This document shows positions 1-7,405 of a stretch of DNA of 17,855 nucleotides, in pieces. Every line of letters begins with the position of its first letter. The stretch's first letter is position 1. The translations under genes and the position numbers were made by a program. The stretch spans positions 1 through 17,855 of the forward strand of contig DRLE01000052.1 of the NCBI GenBank assembly GCA_011051475.1, read 5' to 3'. The notes below the pieces were generated by a model. That model was not told where the DNA came from and did not search any database. It saw nothing but the letters and a program-made list of their open reading frames with translations. The stretch comes from Gammaproteobacteria bacterium. Its GTDB lineage: Bacteria > Pseudomonadota > Gammaproteobacteria > SZUA-229.

Positions 1-2
1 AC

Positions 3-1406
3 TACGATGAGACCCGCCTGACCGATATGCAGATCCTCTGCTATTACGCCTACAGTCCGATGTACACCGGCGATCTTCAGTTCCGTGATGACAATATCAA
101 GGGCTGTAATCCCGGCAAGCTGGTGGTGGAAACCTCCCGGCATCCTGAAAACGTCGATTATATTCCTGGTAGCTGGCGTATAACAGCCATTGATATGAAC
201 AACAATCGTCAGTCCCTTTTCACGTATGACAAGCTGCGAGACGCCACACTGGAAGGCATGACCGGCGCTACCTTTGACGACTTTAAGGGTTGCGGTGAAT
301 TCAACTGGTCTCCTGACAGTAGTCAGGTGGTTTTCCATTGTACTGCTGCGGGTATGGCGATGAATGATATGTTCAATCAAGAGGAAGGCTGGCGAGTCCA
401 GGAACTGTTTGTCGCCATAGGAGATGGCCGCAGAATAAAGCGTATCACTGATAACAGGAGTGCTGCGGCAACCCCGGGAAATTCCGGCATAGATAATTTT
501 CCTCGCTGGTCAGCGGATGGAAACAGGATTGCTTTTGTTCGTCAGCGAACCCCGTCATCAACAACGATTTATCGCGTATTTGACGAGGTTTATGATGAAA
601 TGTACACCATTCGGCCTAATGGGAGAAGCCTGACCCCCATGAGGGTTGATGGTGTCGGGGATTTGCAATTTCTGGCGGACAACCGGCGAATCGCCTTTAT
701 CAAGGGCGTCTATTATGACCACTTCCTCTATACCACTGACGACCCAGGCAGCGAAACCCGGCTGGTTGATCTGAAACTTTCAGGAGACAGACTGTTTCTG
801 TCTCCTGACCGCAGCAAGATTGCTTTTGTCCATTATGTATCCGGTTCGCCCAGTGCCGGCCTGTCAGTTATCAATGCAGACGGTTCAGGCTTGCAGCAGA
901 TAAACCTGCTGCCACTCCCGGTCGGTCCAGATGATGAATTGAGAATCATAGACGATCCATCGTGGTCTCCGGTCAGTGACCAGCTGATTTTTTCCGGGGT
1001 CAAGACCGGTGCGGCAGCTTCGGAAATCTACCTGGCGACAATCGACGGCAGCCCGGTAACGAATCTGACCAATGATAATGCTAGTGAGATATCACCCGTC
1101 TGGTCACCGGACGGTACTCTCATTGCCTACTACCGGCAAAGCAGCCCGGGAAGTTTCGAATATCAGCTTTATGTGATGCAGGCCGATGGCTCCAATCCGA
1201 CCAACGTCAGTAACGGGCCGGTTATCAGCAGCAGGCCGCCGCAATGGTCGCAGGACAGTACTCGCATTGCTTTTCAGATCAAGCGGGCGCAATGGAAGGA
1301 GGTCTGCACCGTCAGCCCGGATGGCGCCGAACTGGTGAACCTTACCCAGTTGAATGATCGTTGTAACAATGATTGCACGGAATCGGTTATTGGCTGGATC
1401 CGGTAG
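3..1406 (+). CDS. TolB-like / PD40 beta-propeller protein, 5' partial
   Basis: The reading frame is open from base 3 with no stop upstream of the first ATG (27), so the gene begins before the window and its N-terminus, including any signal peptide, is missing. The visible 467 residues carry at least seven WD40-like PD40 blade motifs of the form W-S-x-D-x-x-x-I-A-F. Counted from the ATG at 27 they lie near residues 94, 161, 215, 258, 313, 359 and 407; examples are WSADGNRIAF and WSPDGTLIAYY. This is the propeller type of TolB and of dipeptidyl-peptidase N-terminal domains. No peptidase domain follows; the protein ends soon after the last blade in a cysteine-containing tail (C427, C446, C450). 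It is probably a secreted or periplasmic protein-binding scaffold. It is not TolB itself, because no tol/pal genes adjoin it and the blades are irregular. The two PKD/YD lipoprotein genes follow on the same strand. Family assignment is firm; function is unknown. Confidence 0.8.
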   Translation, partial: YDETRLTDMQILCYYAYSPMYTGDLQFRDDNIKGCNPGKLVVETSRHPENVDYIPGSWRITAIDMNNNRQSLFTYDKLRDATLEGMTGATFDDFKGCGEFNWSPDSSQVVFHCTAAGMAMNDMFNQEEGWRVQELFVAIGDGRRIKRITDNRSAAATPGNSGIDNFPRWSADGNRIAFVRQRTPSSTTIYRVFDEVYDEMYTIRPNGRSLTPMRVDGVGDLQFLADNRRIAFIKGVYYDHFLYTTDDPGSETRLVDLKLSGDRLFLSPDRSKIAFVHYVSGSPSAGLSVINADGSGLQQINLLPLPVGPDDELRIIDDPSWSPVSDQLIFSGVKTGAAASEIYLATIDGSPVTNLTNDNASEISPVWSPDGTLIAYYRQSSPGSFEYQLYVMQADGSNPTNVSNGPVISSRPPQWSQDSTRIAFQIKRAQWKEVCTVSPDGAELVNLTQLNDRCNNDCTESVIGWIR

Positions 1407-1425
1407 GGTGATTTTTTGCCACAGC

Positions 1426-1450
1426 TGTCGGCGTCAATTTGACTCCGACA
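1426..1450. repeat. 25-bp imperfect palindrome downstream of the propeller gene
   Basis: Arms TGTCGG (1426-1431) and CCGACA (1445-1450) pair. After one C/T mismatch, GTCAA (1433-1437) and TTGAC (1439-1443) pair around a single T. The palindrome starts 20 bp after the propeller stop codon and lies 65 bp before the next start. No T-run follows on either strand, so it is not a canonical intrinsic terminator. It could be an operator or a hairpin at the mRNA 3' end. Confidence 0.4.
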
Positions 1451-1515
1451 CCTTGCCCCAGGAATTCAAAGGGCGGAACTATACAAACGTGAATCTGAAA
1501 AATGTGGATAAGGCC

Positions 1516-3099
1516 ATGAACAAGCGAGTTGATATTTCCGGAGTGATACCCCGGGTATTCTTTTTATTGATACTGATTTTATCACTGGCTGCCTGTAATA
1601 GCAGCGGTGGCGGCAGTAACAGTAATGCACCGGTTGCAGATGCGGGGCCTGATCAATATGTTATTACCGGCTCGGTGGTTACGCTGGACGGCAGTGGAAG
1701 TTCCGATGCTAATGGCAATACATTGACCTACCGCTGGTCATTTGTTTCCAAACCCGCAGGAAGTAATGCCGCGCTTTCGTCCTCCAGTAGCGTGCAGCCG
1801 AACTTTACGGTTGATATGACGGGTGCTTATATCGTTAGTCTGGTTGTTAATAATGGCACAACAAATAGTCGCGCGGACACTGTCACTATTGTCGCCGCAA
1901 CAAACTCCCGGCCGGTTGCCAATGCCGGCGCGGATGACCGTGTCGACAAAAACCAGGTTTATGTGCTCGATGGCAGCGCCAGCTCCGATGCAGACGGTGA
2001 TGCGCTGACATATAGCTGGAGTATCGTATCGAAACCGGCAGGAAGTACGGCCAGCCTTTCGTTCGCCAATACGGTCGGCCCCATGTTTCTGGCAGACAAG
2101 ACGGGTGATTTTGTAGTCAGTCTTGTGGTTAACGATGGCATTATTAATAGTGCGCCGGATGAAGTTGTTATTACAGTGACAAACAGGCCGCCAGTAGCCA
2201 ATGCCGGCGCTGACCAGAACGTGAAGGAAGGTGATGTAGTTACGCTCGATGGTAGCGCCAGCCGTGATCCTGATGGCGATGCCCTGAGCTACAGCTGGAC
2301 CCTGCTATCAACGCCGGCAAACAGTACGGCACAGCTTACGGGAACCTTTACAGCAAATCCCACTTTTGTGGCAGACAAGGCGGGCACCTACGAGCTCAGC
2401 CTGGTGGTCAATGACGGTGAGGAAGACAGTGATAATACGGATCATGTCATCGTTGTGGCAAGAAATTATCCTTTGCTGCTTCGGAGTGAAGCATGGACCA
2501 CGGGAGACAACCCGGATGAACCCTATTACACGAAGGACTACAATTATGATAACAATGGAAACCTGGTATTCATTGAAGAATGGTCCTATCAATCGGGGAT
2601 TCCCCAGAATCGTATAACAACTGAATACACTTATGACGCTAATAATTTTGTAACTGGCGGAAAGAAGACGTGGTACCAGTTGAATTATTACTATGTGTTT
2701 GACTACCAGACCGATTCTCACGGCAATATCATCTGGCAGAGCGCCACAAAATACAATGCGATTACCGATGAATGGATAAGCGGGCCAACCGAGACAAGCT
2801 TTTCCTATGAATATGACGAGAATGGCAGGCTTATTACCAAGACATATCCGGGTGGTGATGTAGAAAGTTACACCTATGACAATAATGGAAACCTGGTCCA
2901 GAAACGTTGCTGTGGCACCACCTATACCTATCTTTATGACAGTAATAATTACCTTGTTAAGGAAACCGAGTTGATCGAATCTGATGGATCAACCGGATGG
3001 TGGATTTACACCAATGATGCAGACGGCAACCCGTTAAGGCGGGAATGGTATACATCTGGAGGTTCTAATGCACTGTATATACAGGATTACTCCTATTAA
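1516..3099 (+). CDS. Lipoprotein with three PKD domains and C-terminal YD repeats (paralog A)
   Basis: I chose the ATG at 1516 rather than the upstream in-frame ATG at 1354. It begins a clean lipoprotein signal (K3, R4, hydrophobic 14-24, lipobox L-A-A-C with Cys27), and an AAGG motif lies just upstream; the 1354 start would bury the signal and overlap the propeller gene. The product is 527 aa. A Gly/Ser/Asn linker (28-37) leads to three tandem PKD/Ig-like domains at about 38-128, 132-222 and 226-315, each with the V-A-N/D-A-G-x-D opening, a L-D-G-S turn and a S-L-V-V-N-(D/N)-G strand. From about 341 to the end come YD repeats of the RHS kind (YDNNGNLV at 344 and 454, YDENGRLI at 433). No RHS core shell or toxin domain follows. 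It is likely an outer-membrane-anchored surface or periplasmic protein for adhesion or binding; that role is inference. A paralog lies immediately downstream. Confidence 0.85.
   Translation: MNKRVDISGVIPRVFFLLILILSLAACNSSGGGSNSNAPVADAGPDQYVITGSVVTLDGSGSSDANGNTLTYRWSFVSKPAGSNAALSSSSSVQPNFTVDMTGAYIVSLVVNNGTTNSRADTVTIVAATNSRPVANAGADDRVDKNQVYVLDGSASSDADGDALTYSWSIVSKPAGSTASLSFANTVGPMFLADKTGDFVVSLVVNDGIINSAPDEVVITVTNRPPVANAGADQNVKEGDVVTLDGSASRDPDGDALSYSWTLLSTPANSTAQLTGTFTANPTFVADKAGTYELSLVVNDGEEDSDNTDHVIVVARNYPLLLRSEAWTTGDNPDEPYYTKDYNYDNNGNLVFIEEWSYQSGIPQNRITTEYTYDANNFVTGGKKTWYQLNYYYVFDYQTDSHGNIIWQSATKYNAITDEWISGPTETSFSYEYDENGRLITKTYPGGDVESYTYDNNGNLVQKRCCGTTYTYLYDSNNYLVKETELIESDGSTGWWIYTNDADGNPLRREWYTSGGSNALYIQDYSY
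1630..1936 (+). repeat. Near-identical 307-bp PKD1 segment, copy 1
   Basis: This segment aligns without gaps to 3320-3626 at a constant offset of 1690 bp, at about 92% identity by eye. Most differences cluster in one short patch around 1860-1884. It encodes the first PKD domain and the linker into the second. Confidence 0.85.
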
Positions 3100-3102
3100 C
3101 AC

Positions 3103-3130
3103 TTGATAAAATGGAAGGCGTATATATGTT
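3103..3130 (+). promoter_or_regulatory. Possible sigma70 promoter before paralog B
   Basis: TTGATA (3103-3108, 5/6 to the -35 consensus) and TATGTT (3125-3130, 4/6 to the -10 consensus) are 16 bp apart. They lie a few bases after the paralog A stop and about 80 bp before the next start. This is pattern matching only. Confidence 0.25.
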
Positions 3131-3135
3131 TCCAA

Positions 3136-3166
3136 CTGTAACCAAACCTGTAACCTTTCTGAAACC
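3136..3166 (+). repeat. Three direct repeats of CTGTAACC type in the leader of paralog B
   Basis: CTGTAACC occurs at 3136-3143 and 3148-3155, and CTGAAACC at 3159-3166, at 12- and 11-bp spacing, about one helical turn. They lie between the possible promoter and the start codon at 3212. The leader of paralog A lacks them. They could be an activator or repressor array. Confidence 0.4.
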
Positions 3167-3211
3167 TCGAGTGTGGTAGTTTTAAGTCGAACAGGTTAGG
3201 AGGGCAGGAAA

Positions 3212-4777
3212 ATGAACAAACAATCTTGCTTGTCATGCAGGAAGTACCGGCTGTTTAGCCTGCTATGGTTGATACTATTTTTAAGTGGCTGTAACAGTGG
3301 TAGTGGAAGTCATGCCATACCGGTTGCTGATGCAGGGCCTGATCAATATGTTATTACCGGCTCGGTGGTTACGCTGGACGGTAGCGGAAGTTCCGATGCT
3401 AATGGCAATACACTGACCTACCGCTGGTCATTTGTTTCCAAACCCGCTGGAAGTAATGCCACGCTTTCTTCCTCCACTAGCGTGCAGCCGAGCTTTACGG
3501 TAGATCTGACGGGTGCTTATATCGTTAGTCTGGTTGTTAATAACGGCACAAGCAGCAGTACAGCCGATAATGTCACTATTGTCGCCGTAACAAACTCCCG
3601 GCCGGTTGCCAATGCCGGGGCGGATGAGTCAATAAACAAAAACCAGATTGTCACTCTGGATGGTAGTGCTAGCTCGGATGCGGATGGCGATACCCTGAGT
3701 TATAGCTGGACTCTGTTGTCAAAACCTGCGGGAAGTGCTGCCAGCCTTTCCTTTGCCGATACCGTGAATCCCATGTTTCTGGCAGACAAGGAAGGCGATT
3801 ATACGGTCAGTCTTGTGGTTAATGATGGTCTTATCAATAGCGCAGCGGATGAAGTATTGATTACAGCTGTGAATACACCACCGGTTGCCAATGCTGGTCC
3901 TGATCAGTACGCTACAACCGGCCAGGTTGTCACCCTGGATGGCAGCGGCAGTTATGATGATGACCATGATGCGCTGAGTTATAGCTGGTCTTTTGATTTC
4001 ATCCCTTCTGGTAGCAGCGCCAGTCTGACAAATCCCACGGATGTGGCGCCCAGCTTTACAGCGGATATGACGGGTGAATATGTCGTATCGCTGATTGTGA
4101 ACGATGGAAGCGAAGACAGTGAATACAAAACGGTTAAGATTACCGTGATTGACAAAGCCCTGCCAATACGTATCACTCATACCGTTCCGGGATCTATTTG
4201 GCCTTCTCTTGTTTATGAATATATTTATGATAACCAGAGAAAGCTAATTCAAGAAACAACTACCCAGTTAATACAGGGCTCTGTGTCTTCGCAGACGACA
4301 ACAATCTATACCTACGATGCAAATGGTCATCTGATATACACTCAGGACGTCGGCAATCCCACGGGTTGCGCGATCCAGACAGACAGCTATGGCAATATTA
4401 CTCTCAGAAGTTGCGCCGGTGGCCTTAGTGTCGATACATACACGTATACATACAACAGTGATGGTACCAAGGCGAGCGAGATAGAGACATCCACCGTGAC
4501 CCTGGAGGATGGTAGTACGAGAACCAGTAGCGTCACTATTTTGTATGATTATGACGCTGATGGCCGGCTGATTGAAAGAATATTACTGGGCGGCTATGGT
4601 AGTGATGTTTATGAATATGACAGCCAGGGTTTTCTTGTCAGGGAAAGTCATTTTGATGATGCCGGGTTTCTCTGGTTCTACTATCTGTACGTAAATGATA
4701 GTTATGGCAATCCGCTTACCAAAACCTATTACGATGAAAATGATATTGTCAGAACCATTATTCAATATGAATATTGA
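3212..4777 (+). CDS. Lipoprotein with three PKD domains and C-terminal YD repeats (paralog B)
   Basis: The ATG at 3212 follows a strong ribosome binding site, AGGAGGG at 3198-3204. The 521-aa product has a lipoprotein signal (K3, R10, K11, R13, hydrophobic 14-24, lipobox L-S-G-C with Cys27, the same position as in paralog A). Three PKD domains lie at about 37-126, 130-220 and 224-313. YD-type repeats follow from about 335 to the end (YTYDANGHLIY at 367, YDYDADGRLIER at 445, YEYDSQGFLVRE at 467). The PKD part resembles paralog A closely, nearly identically at DNA level in PKD1, while the YD part has diverged and has only scattered cysteines in place of the CC pair of paralog A. No RHS core, protease or toxin module is present. 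It is probably an outer-membrane-anchored surface protein. The pair looks like a tandem duplication with different ligand or partner ends; the role is not known. Confidence 0.85.
   Translation: MNKQSCLSCRKYRLFSLLWLILFLSGCNSGSGSHAIPVADAGPDQYVITGSVVTLDGSGSSDANGNTLTYRWSFVSKPAGSNATLSSSTSVQPSFTVDLTGAYIVSLVVNNGTSSSTADNVTIVAVTNSRPVANAGADESINKNQIVTLDGSASSDADGDTLSYSWTLLSKPAGSAASLSFADTVNPMFLADKEGDYTVSLVVNDGLINSAADEVLITAVNTPPVANAGPDQYATTGQVVTLDGSGSYDDDHDALSYSWSFDFIPSGSSASLTNPTDVAPSFTADMTGEYVVSLIVNDGSEDSEYKTVKITVIDKALPIRITHTVPGSIWPSLVYEYIYDNQRKLIQETTTQLIQGSVSSQTTTIYTYDANGHLIYTQDVGNPTGCAIQTDSYGNITLRSCAGGLSVDTYTYTYNSDGTKASEIETSTVTLEDGSTRTSSVTILYDYDADGRLIERILLGGYGSDVYEYDSQGFLVRESHFDDAGFLWFYYLYVNDSYGNPLTKTYYDENDIVRTIIQYEY
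3320..3626 (+). repeat. Near-identical 307-bp PKD1 segment, copy 2
   Basis: This is the partner of 1630-1936, collinear and without indels. Identity falls visibly in the PKD2 and PKD3 coding parts and is low in the YD-repeat part, so similarity is concentrated at the 5' end of the two genes. Confidence 0.85.
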
Positions 4778-4827
4778 TATGACAAAAGCATAAAAGAGCA
4801 GCGAGTCATGAACATTGGCATGCACTA

Positions 4828-4855
4828 TGGGCCTGTATTCAAACATTCAGGCCAT
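4828..4855 (+). terminator. Hairpin after paralog B, no clear U-tract
   Basis: GGCCTG and CAGGCC pair across a 12-nt loop about 50 bp beyond the paralog B stop, and the stem can extend with one bulged G. No T-run follows directly. A weaker ACAG/CTGT stem further on (about 4920-4934) is followed by a T-rich stretch. One of the two may end the lipoprotein transcript. The rest of the 4778-4971 gap shows nothing I recognise. Confidence 0.25.
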
Positions 4856-4971
4856 ACACAATAAGAAACACCTTTGTGAAGACCGGTCTGCTTCGCTTGA
4901 CAGGTAAGGCAAGGCGGGTACAGACTTGCTGTTTCTTTTTTGTTGCCCTGTACCTGATATGACCAAACCGC

Positions 4972-5421
4972 ATGCCTTTAGCCGATAATTTCTGGCAGAA
5001 AAAAAGCCTCGCACAGATGACGGCGGAGGAGTGGGAGTCCCTGTGTGACGGCTGCGGGCGTTGCTGCCTGCTCAAGCTGGAGTATGAGGACACGGGCGAG
5101 GTGGACAATACCTCGGTGGCCTGTCGTCTGCTGGATATTGAAACCTGTCGCTGCAGCGATTACGCCAGGCGCAGGGAGAAAGTGCCTGAATGCGTTCAGG
5201 TGACGCCGGGCAATGTCGCCTCGCTGTACTGGTTGCCGGAAAGCTGTGCCTACCGGCGTCTGTATCAGGGAGAGCCGCTTCCCGAATGGCATTATCTGGT
5301 CTGCGGTGACAGAAATGCCGTGCATGAGGCCGGCGTTTCGGTAAAATGGTTTGCCATGTCGGAAGACTATATTCATCCCGAGCAGCTGGCGGATTTTGTT
5401 ATTGATGAAAACGAAGAATAA
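4972..5421 (+). CDS. ycgN: YcgN family cysteine-cluster protein (UPF0260)
   Basis: The 149-aa product matches the E. coli YcgN pattern as I know it: an N-terminal F-W-x-x-K-(S/T)-L motif, then W-E-S-L-C-D-G-C-G-x-C-C (C25, C28, C31, C32). Further conserved cysteines are C51 in V-A-C-R-L-L, C59 and C61, C74 and C92 in W-L-P-x-S-C-A-Y-R. The family belongs to the YkgJ-type cysteine-cluster group, predicted to bind Zn or Fe; the biochemical role is unproven. Length is as usual for the family (about 150). The frame is closed by a TGA just upstream, so 4972 is the first ATG; no good Shine-Dalgarno is visible. The next gene begins inside its 3' end. YcgL, encoded near YcgN in E. coli, is here about 8 kb away on the other strand. 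Confidence 0.9.
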   Translation: MPLADNFWQKKSLAQMTAEEWESLCDGCGRCCLLKLEYEDTGEVDNTSVACRLLDIETCRCSDYARRREKVPECVQVTPGNVASLYWLPESCAYRRLYQGEPLPEWHYLVCGDRNAVHEAGVSVKWFAMSEDYIHPEQLADFVIDENEE

Positions 5422-5689
5422 AACGGTCAGCAAGCTGCTGGCTTCGCATCACAGGCTGGTGCATTCGGAAGGACTGAAGGTGGTTTCGCACGTGCAGCGC
5501 GACAGCAGAGAGTGGATTATCAATACCCTGATGCTTGAAGGTTACGATGTGCCTTTCAAATACAAGCGTAAAAAGCGGTATAAAAACATTAAGGGACAGC
5601 GGGTCAATCTGACCTATTATCCGGCGGTAGAGAATGTGGCAGGTATCGACATGGAAATCATGAAGGTCGTGCGGATAAAGATCAGCTAA
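5405..5689 (+). CDS. Small basic protein of unknown function, overlapping ycgN
   Basis: I chose the ATG at 5405, giving 94 aa that start M-K-T-K-N-K and overlap the ycgN end by 17 bp. The longer in-frame ATG at 5351 lies well inside ycgN and adds only residues that look like out-of-frame ycgN. The protein is lysine/arginine-rich, with a central D-x-R-E-W-I-I-N-T-L-M-x-E-G-Y-D-V-P-F-K segment (33-52), a basic K-Y-K-R-K-K-R-Y stretch (52-59) and Y-Y-P-A-V-E-N-V-A-G-I-D near 71-82. It has no signal peptide and no membrane helix. I do not recognise a named family. Overlap with ycgN suggests co-transcription and translational coupling. Its TAA overlaps the TAG of the convergent cyclase gene by 4 bp, leaving no room for a conventional terminator. 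Confidence 0.75.
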   Translation: MKTKNKTVSKLLASHHRLVHSEGLKVVSHVQRDSREWIINTLMLEGYDVPFKYKRKKRYKNIKGQRVNLTYYPAVENVAGIDMEIMKVVRIKIS

Positions 5690-7404
5690 GGCCGGTCATC
5701 TGCTTCCCCTGCGCATACCCGGTTGCGGCCTTCCTGTTTTGCGCGGTAAAGCCTTTCGTCGGCGGTGGCGAACAGCTCATCCATGGAGCGGGTTTCATGC
5801 TCTCTGCAGGCCACACCCAGACTGACCGTTGTTTCTATATGGTGGCCTTCAGCCTTTATTCCAAGGTTCTCGATGGCCTTGCGAATACGTGCGGCGAGTT
5901 TTATTGCCTGTTGCATTGAGGAGCCAGGCAACAGAATCGCAAATTCCTCACCTCCCCAGCGCACAAGTACATCATCTTCCCGGACGATTTTAGTGAGCAT
6001 GGAGGATACGTTCTTCAGCACAGCGTCGCCAGCGCTATGGCCATAACTGTCATTTATCTCCTTGAAGTGGTCGATGTCCAGCATTATAAAACACAGGTCG
6101 CTGTCGTTCTGTTTGGTCTCAATCCATATCTGCTTTGATATCTCATCGAAGGCAAGGCGATTGTTCAGGCGCGTGAGGATATCGGTTCGCGCCAGTTTCT
6201 GGGCCTGTCGTTTTTCATATTGCGCATGACGGATCTGGCTGGCCAGGGCAATGGACAGCAGTATGGAGTCGAAGGCGACGGCGATTTCGCCGGCATGGAA
6301 GGTGAAGGTCGAGAACGGAATAATATCAAGTACGCTGAGTGGTGTAATTGCCGCGGCGACGAGCGTCGCGATGGAGGCTGCCATGTAGTAGGCTGCGTCT
6401 TTATATCCTTTTCTGTAGCTGAGTATGGCGTAGCCGAAGGTTAGCAGTGAGAACAGCATTAGATAAAGCATGCCTGTCTTGACGCTGGCCATATGCATGC
6501 CGCCGATAATAAACAGTAATTGCAGTGTGCAGATCAGTGCAACGCCTGTTAATGTGTAGCGGTACAGCCGTGGAAAAGCCTCTCGTGTGTGTAGAAAGGA
6601 AAGCGCGAAAAGTACGCCCGCAGTTGCATACAGGGTTATGGAGAGGCTGTCCGTCCATTGCTGAAAAACACTGGCATCCTGCCATAGATAAAAATAGCCA
6701 TGACCGGTAAAGGAAATATTGTTATACAGGTACATGGCGAGATAAAGCACATAATACAGATAACGCTGCTGGCGGATGGAAAAATACAGCATCAGGTTGA
6801 ACAGCATCAGGCCGCTGATAATGCCATAGAGCATGCCATAGCCGTAGGCGGATAAGGTATCGCGCTTTTCCGCATGGACCGGGTCACTGAATGAAACCGG
6901 CAGTATCATCGGCTCATGGGTTTGCAGGCGCAGATAAATGGTGCTGTTGCCCGGTGCATAGTCCTGTTCGAAAACAAACAGACGGTGATCGCTCTGGCGG
7001 GAAGACAGTGGGCGTGCGATACCGGTCTGGTATTCGGCGAGAAGTTGTTCGTTCTGCAGACGGTAGAAGTCGACCCTGGACAGCCAGGGTGTTTCCACAG
7101 TCAGGCGACGATGCAGTGTTCTGTCGGTCGGGTTGACGACTTCTATTCTCAGCCAGACACCGTGCGGGTTGAGGCCGAATCCGGCCACCGGTTTGCCGAC
7201 AGGGCGGAAGGCGCCTTGCCGGTATGACTGTATTGCCTGCTGCAGGCTGATTTCATCCTCATCCTCCACCATGAAAAAGGTATACAGACCGGTAACATCG
7301 TGATTGCGGCTGGCGTCAAGAGGTTCGTTCAGTGAGGCGTCGGCGAATACCGGCGTCAGCAGCAGAGCGGAAAACAGGGAGAGATACAGGCAGAGGGAAC
7401 GCAT
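5686..7404 (-). CDS. 7TMR-DISM diguanylate cyclase, paralog 1 (GGEEF)
   Basis: The start at 7404 gives 572 aa beginning with a signal peptide (M-R-S-L-C..., likely cleavage after V-F-A at about 21). It also places the ATG one base after the stop of the upstream HD-GYP gene; the longer frame to 7584 would overlap that gene by 180 bp. Domains: periplasmic 7TMR-DISMED2 sensor at about 30-175, seven-helix 7TMR-DISM block at about 183-395, short helical linker, and GGDEF domain at about 405-565. The active-site motif is G-G-E-E-F (484-488), with D443 in M-L-D-I-D and the inhibitory RxxD site R475-D478, so it should convert two GTP to c-di-GMP at the inner membrane with product inhibition. DISMED2 domains are thought to bind carbohydrate-like ligands; the ligand here is unknown. 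Residues R-Q-Q-R-Y-L and G-H-G-Y in the membrane block are shared with paralog 2. Confidence 0.9.
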   Translation of the reverse strand: MRSLCLYLSLFSALLLTPVFADASLNEPLDASRNHDVTGLYTFFMVEDEDEISLQQAIQSYRQGAFRPVGKPVAGFGLNPHGVWLRIEVVNPTDRTLHRRLTVETPWLSRVDFYRLQNEQLLAEYQTGIARPLSSRQSDHRLFVFEQDYAPGNSTIYLRLQTHEPMILPVSFSDPVHAEKRDTLSAYGYGMLYGIISGLMLFNLMLYFSIRQQRYLYYVLYLAMYLYNNISFTGHGYFYLWQDASVFQQWTDSLSITLYATAGVLFALSFLHTREAFPRLYRYTLTGVALICTLQLLFIIGGMHMASVKTGMLYLMLFSLLTFGYAILSYRKGYKDAAYYMAASIATLVAAAITPLSVLDIIPFSTFTFHAGEIAVAFDSILLSIALASQIRHAQYEKRQAQKLARTDILTRLNNRLAFDEISKQIWIETKQNDSDLCFIMLDIDHFKEINDSYGHSAGDAVLKNVSSMLTKIVREDDVLVRWGGEEFAILLPGSSMQQAIKLAARIRKAIENLGIKAEGHHIETTVSLGVACREHETRSMDELFATADERLYRAKQEGRNRVCAGEADDRP

Positions 7405-7405
7405 T

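Noticed and set aside
1354..1515. A longer N-terminus for paralog A
   Set aside because: It would place a lipoprotein signal peptide 54 residues inside the protein, would overlap the propeller gene and lacks a ribosome binding site.
3719..4180. A 153-codon - strand open frame
   Set aside because: It is antisense to the PKD domains of paralog B and has no signal or recognisable motif.
1516..4777. RHS/polymorphic toxin with immunity gene
   Set aside because: YD repeats are present, but there is no RHS core motif, no C-terminal toxin domain and no small immunity gene after either paralog.
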